From: DATAQC01 sp038232455
Lineage (GTDB): Bacteria; Actinomycetota; Acidimicrobiia; Acidimicrobiales; AC-14
NCBI GenBank assembly: GCA_038232455.1
Contig: JBBSHU010000004.1
Span: 1 to 64,000 of the forward strand
DNA: 64,000 nucleotides
Direction: 5' to 3'
Position numbers and translations under genes: made by a program. A model generated the notes under the pieces. The model was not told the DNA's origin. It saw only the letters and a program-made list of their open reading frames with translations, and did not search any database. Below are positions 40,301-48,583 of the stretch, in pieces (within the stretch, counting starts at the first letter, position 1; each line of letters opens with the position of its first letter).

Positions 40301-40926
40301 CAGGGGATGAGGTAGACGAGGGTGAAGATGATGATCCACACGATATCGACGAAGTGCCAGTAGAGGCCCACCAACTCGACCGTCTCCGAACGGTGCGTCG
40401 GTAGCCGACCTCGCACCGAGAGGTTCCACAACGACAGCAGCATGAGGATGCCGAGGCTGACGTGGGCCCCGTGGAACCCGGTGAGCACGAAGAAGCTGCT
40501 CCCGAAGAGGTTGGTGGAGATCTTCAGGCCCTTGCCGTAGAAGGTGGTGAACTCGTACATCTGTCCGGCCACGAAGGTGGCCCCCAGCAGGGCGGTGGTG
40601 AGCACCCACACGCGTAGGCGACGGTGATCGCCCCGCTGGATGGCAGCGAGGGCCAGGACCATGGTGAGCGAGCTCATGAGGAGCACGAACGAGCTCACCG
40701 AGGTGAAGGGGATGTCGTAGACGTCTTTCGGGGTGATGGTGTTGGGTTGGCTCTGGCCCTTGAACAGCAGATAGACGGAGATGAGGGCACCGAAGAGCAG
40801 GCACTCGGAGCCCAGGAAGGCCCACATCGCCACCTTCTCGTTGCTCAGCCCGGTCGAGGTGGGCGGGTGGCCCTCGGGGAGGTCGGGGACCTCGGTATGG
40901 CTGCCCTCGCTGGCGGTGACGACCAT
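40300..40926 (-). CDS. ctaE: Cytochrome c oxidase subunit III
   Basis: The 208-residue protein has five or six helices with the subunit III features: WAFLGSECLLFG (conserved Glu in the second helix), TGFHGAHVSLGI and the C-terminal LYWHFVDIVWIIIFTLVYL. It stabilises subunit I and proton uptake. Its start overlaps the subunit I stop as TGATG. It is the true subunit III of the operon, in contrast to the altered copy at 45206-45871. Confidence 0.94.
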   Translation of the reverse strand: MVVTASEGSHTEVPDLPEGHPPTSTGLSNEKVAMWAFLGSECLLFGALISVYLLFKGQSQPNTITPKDVYDIPFTSVSSFVLLMSSLTMVLALAAIQRGDHRRLRVWVLTTALLGATFVAGQMYEFTTFYGKGLKISTNLFGSSFFVLTGFHGAHVSLGILMLLSLWNLSVRGRLPTHRSETVELVGLYWHFVDIVWIIIFTLVYLIP

Positions 40927-43076
40927 CAGTCGGCTCCTCCGCTGCCCGAGCCCGCGCCCGCCGGGCCCGAACCGACCGGCTCCAGGTCGGTGGACGGCTC
41001 GGCGTCGAGCTCGGGCTCCTCGGGGGCCGTGGCCGGCTCCAGGCTCCAGGCGTAGAGCCCGCCCAGGACCCACAGCCCGCCGAGGATGGCCACGAACCAG
41101 ACCCGGTAGATCATCCCGTAGCAGATGACGGCCAGGCCGACGGAGGTGACGGCGGGCCAGTACGACGGTGAGGGCATGTGGATGTGCGGTTCATGGCGCT
41201 CCTCGTCGCCGTCGTGACTGTCGCCGTCGTGAGTGTCGCCGTCGTCGCTGGCGCCGGCACCTCCACCGGCTCCGTTGGCACTCGCCCCGTTGGGGCCGGC
41301 GCCGTCGCCGTCACCCGGAGGACCGTCGTCGTCCACTGCGGCACGCACGACCGCTTCGGTCTCGGCCTCGGCGGGGGCGTCCACGGGCTGGCGCAGGATC
41401 GACCGCCCCTTGTCGTCCTCGGTGTACTTGCGGTGCCACAGGTCGTCGCGCGCGGTGACCACCGGGATCTCGGCGAAGTTGTACTCGGGCGGGGGCGACG
41501 GGATGCTCCATTCCAGGGTGCGGGCGTCCCACGGGTCGAAGCCCACCTTGGGGTTTTTCCTCGACGTCCACACGTTGTAGATGAACAGCAGGACCCCCAC
41601 GGCGATCACGAAGGAGCCGACGGTGGCGAAGAAGTTCCAGAAGTCCCAGCCCCGGTGCGAGGGGTAGGTGTAGATGCGTCGGGGCATCCCCTGGAGGCCG
41701 AGGATGTGAAAGGGCCCGAAGGTCATGTTGAACCCGATGATGAACAGCCAGAACTGCCACTTGCCGAGCTTGTCCGACAGCATGTGCCCGACAACCTTCG
41801 GGTACCAGTAATAGATCCCCGAGAACAGGCCGAAGACGCTGCCGCCGAAGAGCACGTAGTGGAAGTGGGCCACCACGTAGTAGGTGTCGGTCTGCTGGGT
41901 GTCGGCCGGCACCACCCCGTGGGTGACACCCGAGAGGCCACCGATGGTGAACATGGCCACGAAGCCGACGGCGAAGAGCATGGGCGAGGTGATCCGGATC
42001 TTTCCTCGCCACATGGTGGCCAACCAGTTGAAGATCTTCACGCCGGTGGGGACGGCGATGAACATGGTGGAGGCGCTGAACGCCGAGGTGGCCACCGGGC
42101 CCAGGCCGGTGGCGAACATGTGGTGGGCCCACACGCCCCAGCCCATGAAGCCGATGGCGATGCCGGAGAACACCATCACCTGGTAGCCGAAGAGGGGCTT
42201 GCGCGAGAAGACAGGGATCACCTCGGACACGATCCCCATGGCCGGAAGGATGAGGATATAGACCTCCGGATGGCCGAATAACCAGAAGAGGTGTTGCCAC
42301 AGGAGCGGGTCCGAGCCGGCCTGGGCGTTGAAGAAGTTGGCCCCGAAGGTACGGTCGAACATGAGCAGGAACAGGGCCACGGTGATCACCGGGATGGCGA
42401 AGAGGAGCAGGAACTGGGCCACCAGCGACATCCAGGTAAAGATGGGCATGCGGAACAGGCTCATGCCCGGCGCTCGCATGTTGATGGCGGTGACGATCAG
42501 GTTGACCGCGCCGGTCAGGGAGGCGATTCCGAGGATCTGCAGGCCGAACACCCAGAAGTCGATGTTGTGGCCGGGACTGTAGAGCTTGAGCGTGTTGGGG
42601 GCATAGCCGAACCATCCGCCGTTGGGGGCGCCGCCCAGAATGAAGCTCGAGTACATGAACAGGCCACCGACGAGAAAGACCCAGAACCCGAAGGCGTTGA
42701 GGCGGGGGAAGGCGACGTCGCGCGCCCCGATCTGGATGGGGATCATGTAGTTGGCGAACGCCGCCGACAACGGCATCACGAACAGGAAGATCATCGTGGT
42801 GCCGTGCATGGTGAAGACCTGGTTGTAGGTGTCGGCGCTGAGGAACGTGTTTTCCGGTGACCCCAGCTGGATCCGCAGCAGCAGGGCCTCGAGGCCCCCG
42901 AGGAGGAAGAAGATGAAAGCGGCGACGCCGTACATGATGCCGATCTTCTTGTGATCGACGGTGGTGACCCACCCCCATATTCCCTTGGTGTACCCGGTCG
43001 GCCGACGGAGGAGCCGGATCGGCTCGTCCGGCGGCACCAGCGAGGGGCGGACGGGGGGATCGGTGACGATGGTCAT
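40926..43076 (-). CDS. ctaD: Cytochrome c oxidase subunit I with fused CtaF-like tail
   Basis: Subunit I of the aa3/caa3 oxidase reduces oxygen and pumps protons. Of 716 residues, the first 560 contain all active-site residues: heme a ligands H91 and H406, CuB ligands H269, H318 and H319, cross-linked Y273, heme a3 ligand H404, proton-channel D120, E271 and K347. Residues 590-650 are an acidic, Gly/Asp-rich linker. Residues 655-700 are two more helices starting SPSYWPAV, like the last two helices of the actinobacterial subunit CtaF. The tail therefore looks like part of CtaF fused on. GGAGG precedes the ATG. Confidence 0.95.
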   Translation of the reverse strand: MTIVTDPPVRPSLVPPDEPIRLLRRPTGYTKGIWGWVTTVDHKKIGIMYGVAAFIFFLLGGLEALLLRIQLGSPENTFLSADTYNQVFTMHGTTMIFLFVMPLSAAFANYMIPIQIGARDVAFPRLNAFGFWVFLVGGLFMYSSFILGGAPNGGWFGYAPNTLKLYSPGHNIDFWVFGLQILGIASLTGAVNLIVTAINMRAPGMSLFRMPIFTWMSLVAQFLLLFAIPVITVALFLLMFDRTFGANFFNAQAGSDPLLWQHLFWLFGHPEVYILILPAMGIVSEVIPVFSRKPLFGYQVMVFSGIAIGFMGWGVWAHHMFATGLGPVATSAFSASTMFIAVPTGVKIFNWLATMWRGKIRITSPMLFAVGFVAMFTIGGLSGVTHGVVPADTQQTDTYYVVAHFHYVLFGGSVFGLFSGIYYWYPKVVGHMLSDKLGKWQFWLFIIGFNMTFGPFHILGLQGMPRRIYTYPSHRGWDFWNFFATVGSFVIAVGVLLFIYNVWTSRKNPKVGFDPWDARTLEWSIPSPPPEYNFAEIPVVTARDDLWHRKYTEDDKGRSILRQPVDAPAEAETEAVVRAAVDDDGPPGDGDGAGPNGASANGAGGGAGASDDGDTHDGDSHDGDEERHEPHIHMPSPSYWPAVTSVGLAVICYGMIYRVWFVAILGGLWVLGGLYAWSLEPATAPEEPELDAEPSTDLEPVGSGPAGAGSGSGGAD

Positions 43077-43113
43077 CGGTGGCTGCCTCCGAGGCGTCGA
43101 ACTACGCCGCAGA

Positions 43114-44145
43114 TCACTTGAGGGTCTCCAAGTAGGCGACGAGCTTGGAGATCTCGTCGCCGCTCAGGTTGAGGTTGGGCATCTTCGACCCGGGTTTTAC
43201 ACCCGGTGGGTTCTGCAACCAGGCCGACAGCTTGTCGGGGTTCATGGGGAACATGGACCCGGCGAAGCTGGTGCGGGTCTGCAGGTGGGTCAGATTGGGC
43301 CCCACCTTGCCGGCCGACACGCCTTCGACGGTGTGGCAGCCGCTACAACCCTTGGCCGCGAACAAGGCCAGTCCGGCCTCGGCCGGCGAACCACCCGGTG
43401 GAGCGGTGGCGGCCAGGCGCTGGCCCTCGACCCATGCCTTGAACTCGTCGGGGGACTGCACGAACGCCTTCAGGCGCATGTTGGCATGGCTCAGGCCACA
43501 GAACTCGGTGCACTGCCCGAGGAATGTGCCGGGGGTGGAGCCCGTCATGCTCATGTGGTTGTTCTGGCCCGGGACGACGTCGGTCTTGCCGGCCAGGGCC
43601 GGGACCCAGAAACTGTGGATGACGTCGGCCCCGACGAGCTTGATCTCGAGGGGCTGGTTGACCGGCATGTGCAGCTCGTTGGCCGTCACCACTCCGAGGT
43701 CGGGGTAGTTGTACTCCCACCACCACTGGTGAGCCGTGACCGTGACGTTGATGGGGTTGGCCGGCTTGTTCGACAGCTTGAAGATGGTGGCGATGGTGGG
43801 GATGGCAACGGCCACGAGGATGGCGGCGGGGATGAGGGTCCAGCCAACCTCCAGGCGGCTGTTGCCGTGGATCTGCACGGGCTCGGGGCTGTTGTCACCC
43901 CGGTCGCGGTACTTGATGACGAAGATGATGGCCATGCCCTCGACGAGGACGAAGACAATGCCGGCGACCCAGAAGACGGGGTCGATCAGGTTGCTGATCG
44001 TCTGGGCGTTCGGGCCCTTGGGGTCGAGGGTGGTCTGGGGGGCGTTGGGCGCGCAGGCGGCGACGGCCAGGGCGGCGAGGGCGGCGAGAGCGCCAAGGCG
44101 CACCCGGCGCGCCGTTTGGGCACGGAGCCAGCGGCCCGTCCTCAT
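43114..44145 (-). CDS. ctaC: Cytochrome c oxidase subunit II with cytochrome c domain (caa3)
   Basis: Subunit II takes electrons from cytochrome c. The 343-residue protein has a lipoprotein-type signal (AVAAC near 31), two membrane helices, and a CuA domain with the binding loop CTEFCGLSHANM and a distal His. A fused class I cytochrome c domain follows, with CSGCH near 273 and the axial Met in KMPNLNLS. That fusion defines caa3 oxidases and lets the complex carry its own electron donor. Its ATG overlaps an 11-residue leader frame as ATGA. Confidence 0.95.
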   Translation of the reverse strand: MRTGRWLRAQTARRVRLGALAALAALAVAACAPNAPQTTLDPKGPNAQTISNLIDPVFWVAGIVFVLVEGMAIIFVIKYRDRGDNSPEPVQIHGNSRLEVGWTLIPAAILVAVAIPTIATIFKLSNKPANPINVTVTAHQWWWEYNYPDLGVVTANELHMPVNQPLEIKLVGADVIHSFWVPALAGKTDVVPGQNNHMSMTGSTPGTFLGQCTEFCGLSHANMRLKAFVQSPDEFKAWVEGQRLAATAPPGGSPAEAGLALFAAKGCSGCHTVEGVSAGKVGPNLTHLQTRTSFAGSMFPMNPDKLSAWLQNPPGVKPGSKMPNLNLSGDEISKLVAYLETLK

Positions 44146-44177
44146 CTCCGCGGTCCTGAAGTGGCACTGGTGGTCAT
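44142..44177 (-). CDS. Possible 11-residue leader peptide before ctaC
   Basis: A frame of 12 codons (MTTSATSGPRR) ends in a TGA that overlaps the ctaC ATG as ATGA. AAGGGT lies a few bases before its ATG. If translated, it would couple ribosome entry to ctaC. Coding evidence is weak because of its size. Confidence 0.3.
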   Translation of the reverse strand: MTTSATSGPRR

Positions 44178-44218
44178 CTGGACCCTTACTGTCTCCCGGC
44201 TTCCGAGCACTCGTCCAA

Positions 44219-45196
44219 TCACGGGGTCACGGTGAGCTTGCCCTGCATGTTGGGATGGATGTCACATCGGAAGAAGTAGGTACCTGCTTCCGGAGCCCTG
44301 AACTTGTAGTCGATGGTCTTGACCCCGGGAATGACGTCGCCGGTGAAGACGCGCCGGGTGAAGTCGGCGTCGCTGGCCACGGCGACGTTGTGGACGATGC
44401 CCTTGTCCTTGTTGTCGAAGATGATGTCGGCGGGCACGTCGGCCTTCACCGTGAGCTCCTTGTTGAGGAACTGGATGCCCTGAGCGGCCACCTTCACAGG
44501 AGGGCCCGCCACCCCCTCGGGCTTCTCGACGGTGCGCTGGCCGTAGGCGGCGGCGCCGACCCCGCCACCGGCGAGCAGCACACCGGCGGTGGCGAGGATG
44601 GCGAGCAGCGACTGCTTGGTGAGGTTGGGCTTGAGGGTGACCAGGGTGGCCGAGGCCAGGATGACGACGGCGATGGCGATGGCGATGATGGTGGACGCCT
44701 CTTCCGGCACGGCCAACAGCACCCGCGACATCGAGAACATGAGGCTGAAGATGGTGAACAGGCCGACGACGGGGATGGCCAGTGGCGTCAAATCGAGATG
44801 GCGACCAGTGTGATCGCCGGAGACGCTGGTCATCCACCCGACGACTGCGGCGGCGCCGACAACCAGTCCGGCAATGGTGAGCACGGGACCGACGATGAAC
44901 CCACACAGGACCAGGCCGACGGCGGCGGCGCCCATGGCCGACCACAACCCTCCGGCCACAGGACGGGCCCAGGTCACCCGCTGCAACGCGGGCGGGGGGG
45001 CGTCGACGGCCACACGGGGGGCGAACTCGTTCTCGCGTGCCCCGCTGACGGCGACGCCGGCGAGAGTGGCTGCGACCACCAGTCCGAGGTACAGCACCAG
45101 TCCGTCGATGTTGCCGGTGGCGATGGCGTAGGCGACGGCCATCACGAACGACACGGCGGCGATCGGCAGGAACACCTTGGAGGACTGGCTCAACAT
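44219..45196 (-). CDS. Multi-TM membrane protein with C-terminal cupredoxin domain
   Basis: The first 215 residues hold about seven hydrophobic helices. The last 105 form a blue-copper (plastocyanin/azurin-like) domain facing the outside. The copper ligands are visible: a His in KGIVHNVAV and the C-x2-H-x2-M group in FFRCDIHPNMQG, which is complete for type 1 copper. It lies between subunit II and the subunit III-like gene and starts 9 bases after the latter. It could pass electrons to the neighbouring complexes. The membrane part shows no family I recognise. Confidence 0.82.
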   Translation of the reverse strand: MLSQSSKVFLPIAAVSFVMAVAYAIATGNIDGLVLYLGLVVAATLAGVAVSGARENEFAPRVAVDAPPPALQRVTWARPVAGGLWSAMGAAAVGLVLCGFIVGPVLTIAGLVVGAAAVVGWMTSVSGDHTGRHLDLTPLAIPVVGLFTIFSLMFSMSRVLLAVPEEASTIIAIAIAVVILASATLVTLKPNLTKQSLLAILATAGVLLAGGGVGAAAYGQRTVEKPEGVAGPPVKVAAQGIQFLNKELTVKADVPADIIFDNKDKGIVHNVAVASDADFTRRVFTGDVIPGVKTIDYKFRAPEAGTYFFRCDIHPNMQGKLTVTP

Positions 45197-45205
45197 GGCG
45201 CTGCC

Positions 45206-45871
45206 CTACTTGGTCGCATGGGGGCTGAGGACGAACAGGACCATGAGCAGGGCGACCCAGGTGACGTTGGTGAACTGCCAGAACCACACGACGGCCGAGG
45301 CGGGCTCGTGGTCGTCGCTGCCGTAGTGGCCGGCGAGGGCCTGGGCCGCCACGACGACGAGCATCACGATCCCGGCGAGCACCTGGGCCAGGTGGAAGCC
45401 GAGCAGCACCTTGTAGAGCGTGCCGTAGGCGTGGGCGTTCGCGCCGAAGCTCACCTTGGTGATCGAGTACCACTGGGCGTTGGCCACGGCGGCGCCGAGG
45501 ATCACCGTGAGCACGGCGGCGGCAAAGGCGTTGCGCTGGTCGTTGCGGCGAACGGCGAAGAGCATCCACGACACCGACGCCGCCGACATGGCTGCGGTGA
45601 TGGTGATGATGGTGGGGAGGTACGTGCCGACCGAGACGCCCTTCGGCGGCCACGCCGGCGCACCCGACTTGATGGTGAGCCAGGCCACCAGCAGGGTCAC
45701 CAGCACCATGGCGTCGGCGGCCAGGATCAACTTCATCCCCAGCAGGGTGGTGCCATGAGGCCGCCCGGCCGGCATGTCGGCGTCGGCTCCCGACGGCAGA
45801 GCCGGGGTCGAGAACCCGGGGATGGTGGCGGGCGGCGGCGCGGTGGCCCGGACGGGAGCGGTGACGCTCAT
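45206..45871 (-). CDS. Altered cytochrome oxidase subunit III-like protein
   Basis: The 221-residue protein aligns with subunit III: KVLLGFHLAQVLAGIVML matches TGFHGAHVSLGILML of the normal copy, and the last helix aligns as well. Key residues differ. The helix-two Glu of SECLLFG is Asp in AADAMVLV, and WHFVDIVW has become WQFTNVTW, so the conserved His and Asp are lost. Its ATG overlaps the stop of the degenerate subunit I gene as TGATG, which points to a shared complex. Confidence 0.85.
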   Translation of the reverse strand: MSVTAPVRATAPPPATIPGFSTPALPSGADADMPAGRPHGTTLLGMKLILAADAMVLVTLLVAWLTIKSGAPAWPPKGVSVGTYLPTIITITAAMSAASVSWMLFAVRRNDQRNAFAAAVLTVILGAAVANAQWYSITKVSFGANAHAYGTLYKVLLGFHLAQVLAGIVMLVVVAAQALAGHYGSDDHEPASAVVWFWQFTNVTWVALLMVLFVLSPHATK

Positions 45872-47598
45872 CAGGCCGATCCTGAGCTTGCGGCGGCGCT
45901 GACCATCCGGTCACCGGCGAGGCCGGATACGGGAGCGGGTTCGGCGGAGAGGTCGAGCATGGGCGCCTCGGAGCGGATCTCGGGGAGACTGTCGAAGTTG
46001 TACGACGGCGGGGGCGACGACGTCGCCCATTCCAGGGTGTGGCCGGTCCATGGGTCGTCGACGGCCTCGCGTCCCCGTCCGCCGATCACGTTCAGGATCA
46101 GGTCGCCGACGAACAGCAGGACACCGAGGCCGGCGACGAATCCCCCGACGCTGGCCACCACGTTTGCCACACCCAGGCCGTCGTCGGAGTCGAAGGTGGC
46201 CAGGTGCACGTGCATGTCCTGGAAGCCGAGCACGAACATGGCGCCGAACGACACGATCATGCCGCCGGCGAGAAGGAAAGCCGCGGGCAGGCTGGCCTTC
46301 TCCGAGAGGTGGTGGCCCCAGAGCTTGGGCGCCCAGTAGGCGAGGGCGGCAACCACGGCCAACGTCGCCGCCCCGAAGAACAGGGTGTGCTGGGTGGCCA
46401 CCTGCCAATAGGTGCGGTCGGCGGTGGTATCGGCGACGACGGCGACGGCCCAGCCGGCCACGCCCAGCGCCAGCACGGCGATGAAGCCGCCGGCGTAGAC
46501 CATCGGGGCCGTGGCCAGGTCCGAGATGGTGACACCGCGCTGGCGGACAGCGAGGCCGAGCGTGGCCAGCCAGTTGAGGAGCACCGAGGCGACCGGCAGC
46601 AGCACGATGAGGGCTCCGACGGCGAAGATGAACCGGGCGTGGGTCAGCGAGGGCACCTGGGTTCCCCACCCGGCGAACGCCAGAATGCCCACCACCCCGA
46701 GGGCGATGGTGGCCCGTTGGTGGGAGAACATCCGGCGGCGGGCGAACACGGGCACGATCTCGGACACGACGCCGAGACCGGGCAGGAGCAGGGCCCACAG
46801 CGTGGGGTAGACGGCGAACCAGAACAAGCGGGGCCACAGGAGCGGGTCACCGCCGCCCGAACCGGTGAAGCCGTTGAAGATGTGGCCGTTGTAATGGCGG
46901 TCGACGAAGAGCATGACCAGGGCGCCCACCAGCACGGGGAGGGCCAGGAGCAGAACCGAGCTGGAGACCAGGACCGACCAGGCGAACAGAGGCGTGCGTC
47001 GCAGCGTCAGCCCGGGAGCCCTCATCTTGAGGACGGTGACGATCAGGTTCACGGCCGCCAAAACCAGGGCGATGACGACCACGCCGAGCCCGAGAATCAA
47101 CAGATCCGGTCCGTCGCCCCGCAGCGACGCTCCAGAGGGAATCGGCGTGGACAGGGCCCAGCCGCTGATCACCTTGCCGCCCTTCACGAACGGCGAGGCG
47201 ACGATCATGGCCCCACCCACCACGACCAGCCACAGGGCCAGGGCCTGGATGCGGGGGAAGGCCAGCCGGGTGGCGCCGATCTGGAGAGGGACGACGGCGG
47301 TGGCCAGGCCCACCCACACCGGGGCCAGGAACCCGAAGACGCCGAGCACGCCGTGGAGGGTGAACAGCTGGCGGTAGGTGGTCTCGCCGACCAGCCCGAC
47401 GTCGGGACCGGCGAGCTGGGCCCGCAGCACGAGGGCGAGCACACCGGCGCCAACGAGGAAGAGCATGCCGACGACCACGAAGAGGGTGCCGACCACCTTG
47501 TGGTCGGTGCCGGGCGACCACGGTGCCGACACCGTCGCCTCCTCAGGAGCCGGAGCCTCGACCTCTTCTTCTGTCTCGGTCGTGTCAGTCACAGACAT
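45871..47598 (-). CDS. Degenerate cytochrome oxidase subunit I without the oxygen-reduction site
   Basis: The 575-residue protein aligns end to end with CtaD, including TDHKVVGTLF, PLQIGATRLAFPR, NLIVTVLKMRAPG and GGGDPLLWPRLFW, with 12 helices. It keeps the low-spin heme ligands H82 (TLHG) and H404 (ATQHT). It has lost the rest: HPEVY is YPTLW (264-268), the CuB pair HH is P316-S317, the heme a3 His is T402, the K-channel Lys is V339, and the D-channel Asp is Arg. The C-terminal tail keeps EWATSSPPPSYNF. It should bind one low-spin heme and cannot reduce oxygen. TAGAGT lies 8 bases before the ATG. Automatic tools may call it an ordinary oxidase subunit. Confidence 0.88.
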   Translation of the reverse strand: MSVTDTTETEEEVEAPAPEEATVSAPWSPGTDHKVVGTLFVVVGMLFLVGAGVLALVLRAQLAGPDVGLVGETTYRQLFTLHGVLGVFGFLAPVWVGLATAVVPLQIGATRLAFPRIQALALWLVVVGGAMIVASPFVKGGKVISGWALSTPIPSGASLRGDGPDLLILGLGVVVIALVLAAVNLIVTVLKMRAPGLTLRRTPLFAWSVLVSSSVLLLALPVLVGALVMLFVDRHYNGHIFNGFTGSGGGDPLLWPRLFWFAVYPTLWALLLPGLGVVSEIVPVFARRRMFSHQRATIALGVVGILAFAGWGTQVPSLTHARFIFAVGALIVLLPVASVLLNWLATLGLAVRQRGVTISDLATAPMVYAGGFIAVLALGVAGWAVAVVADTTADRTYWQVATQHTLFFGAATLAVVAALAYWAPKLWGHHLSEKASLPAAFLLAGGMIVSFGAMFVLGFQDMHVHLATFDSDDGLGVANVVASVGGFVAGLGVLLFVGDLILNVIGGRGREAVDDPWTGHTLEWATSSPPPSYNFDSLPEIRSEAPMLDLSAEPAPVSGLAGDRMVSAAASSGSA

Positions 47599-47606
47599 CT
47601 CGGCGG

Positions 47607-47612
47607 ACTCTA
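47607..47612 (-). promoter_or_regulatory. Predicted -10 hexamer (TAGAGT) of the degenerate subunit I gene
   Basis: TAGAGT on the minus strand lies 8 bases before the ATG at 47598, so the cluster below ctaB has its own promoter. Confidence 0.52.
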
Positions 47613-47649
47613 TACAGCAGCCCTTCGGCGAATCGACTCGCGAACCCCA

Positions 47650-48537
47650 CTAGCGAATCAGCTGGTCGACGGCCATCGCCCCGAAGAGCAGGGTGATGTA
47701 GGTGATCGACCATCCGAACAGGCGCATGGACCCCTCGGGAGTGCCGCTGCGCGCCAGTTGCACGGCCTTCCAGGTGAACACACCCCCGAGCACGATGGCC
47801 GACGCCAGGTAGAGGTCGCCCATCTGGCCCACGGGCCAGAAGACGAGCGTGATGATCCACAGAATGACCGTGTACAGGATGATCTTGCGGGCCGTCTCGG
47901 CGAACGAGGCCACGACCGGGAGCATGGGGACGTCGGCGGCGGCGTAGTCGTCCCGATAGCGGATGGCCAGGGCCCAGAAGTGGGGCGGTGTCCAGTAGAA
48001 GATGATGGCGAACAGCACGAGCGGGGCCAGGCCGAGCGAGTTCGTCACCGCCGCCCACCCGACGAGGACGGGAACGGCCCCGGCGGCGCCACCAACGACG
48101 ATGTTGTTCGACGACGTGCGCTTCAACCAAAGGGTATAGATGAACACGTAGAACAGGGTGGCGCTCACGGCCAGCATGGCGCTCAGGGGGTTCACCAGGG
48201 CCCACAGCTCGACAAATGCCGCTACTTCGAGAACCACGGCGAAGACCAGGGCGTTGCGCGGGGTGATCTCGCCGGTGACGAGAGGGCGGCGGCTGGTTCG
48301 CTTCATCACCTTGTCGATGTCGCGGTCGACGAACATGTTGATGGTGTTGGCACCGGCGGCGGCCAGCGCCCCGCCGACGAGCGTGGCCAGGACGAGCCAA
48401 CCCGACGGCAGGCCCCGCTCGGCGACGACCATGGTGGGCACGGTCGTGACCAGCAGCAACTCGATGATCCGCGGCTTGGTCAGGGCCACGTAAGCCAAAG
48501 CCCGATGGCGCGGTCTCACTGCGGTCTGGTCGGCCAT
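47650..48537 (-). CDS. ctaB: Protoheme IX farnesyltransferase (heme O synthase) CtaB
   Basis: CtaB adds a farnesyl group to heme b, giving heme O, which is needed for heme A of aa3 oxidase. The 295-residue UbiA-family protein has nine membrane helices and both Asp-rich motifs: NMFVDRDIDKVMKRT (near 63-77) and YRDDYAAADVPMLP (near 196). The ATG at 48537 was chosen from TATGGT 10 bases upstream, and an in-frame ATG at 48576 is less likely. The oxidase genes follow. Confidence 0.95.
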   Translation of the reverse strand: MADQTAVRPRHRALAYVALTKPRIIELLLVTTVPTMVVAERGLPSGWLVLATLVGGALAAAGANTINMFVDRDIDKVMKRTSRRPLVTGEITPRNALVFAVVLEVAAFVELWALVNPLSAMLAVSATLFYVFIYTLWLKRTSSNNIVVGGAAGAVPVLVGWAAVTNSLGLAPLVLFAIIFYWTPPHFWALAIRYRDDYAAADVPMLPVVASFAETARKIILYTVILWIITLVFWPVGQMGDLYLASAIVLGGVFTWKAVQLARSGTPEGSMRLFGWSITYITLLFGAMAVDQLIR

Positions 48538-48547
48538 GCTGCCGCGA

Positions 48548-48553
48548 ACCATA
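48548..48553 (-). promoter_or_regulatory. Predicted -10 hexamer (TATGGT) of ctaB
   Basis: TATGGT on the minus strand lies 10 bases before the ctaB ATG at 48537. Confidence 0.5.
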
Positions 48554-48583
48554 CGGCCCCACCCGGATTTCCTCAAGATGTGG

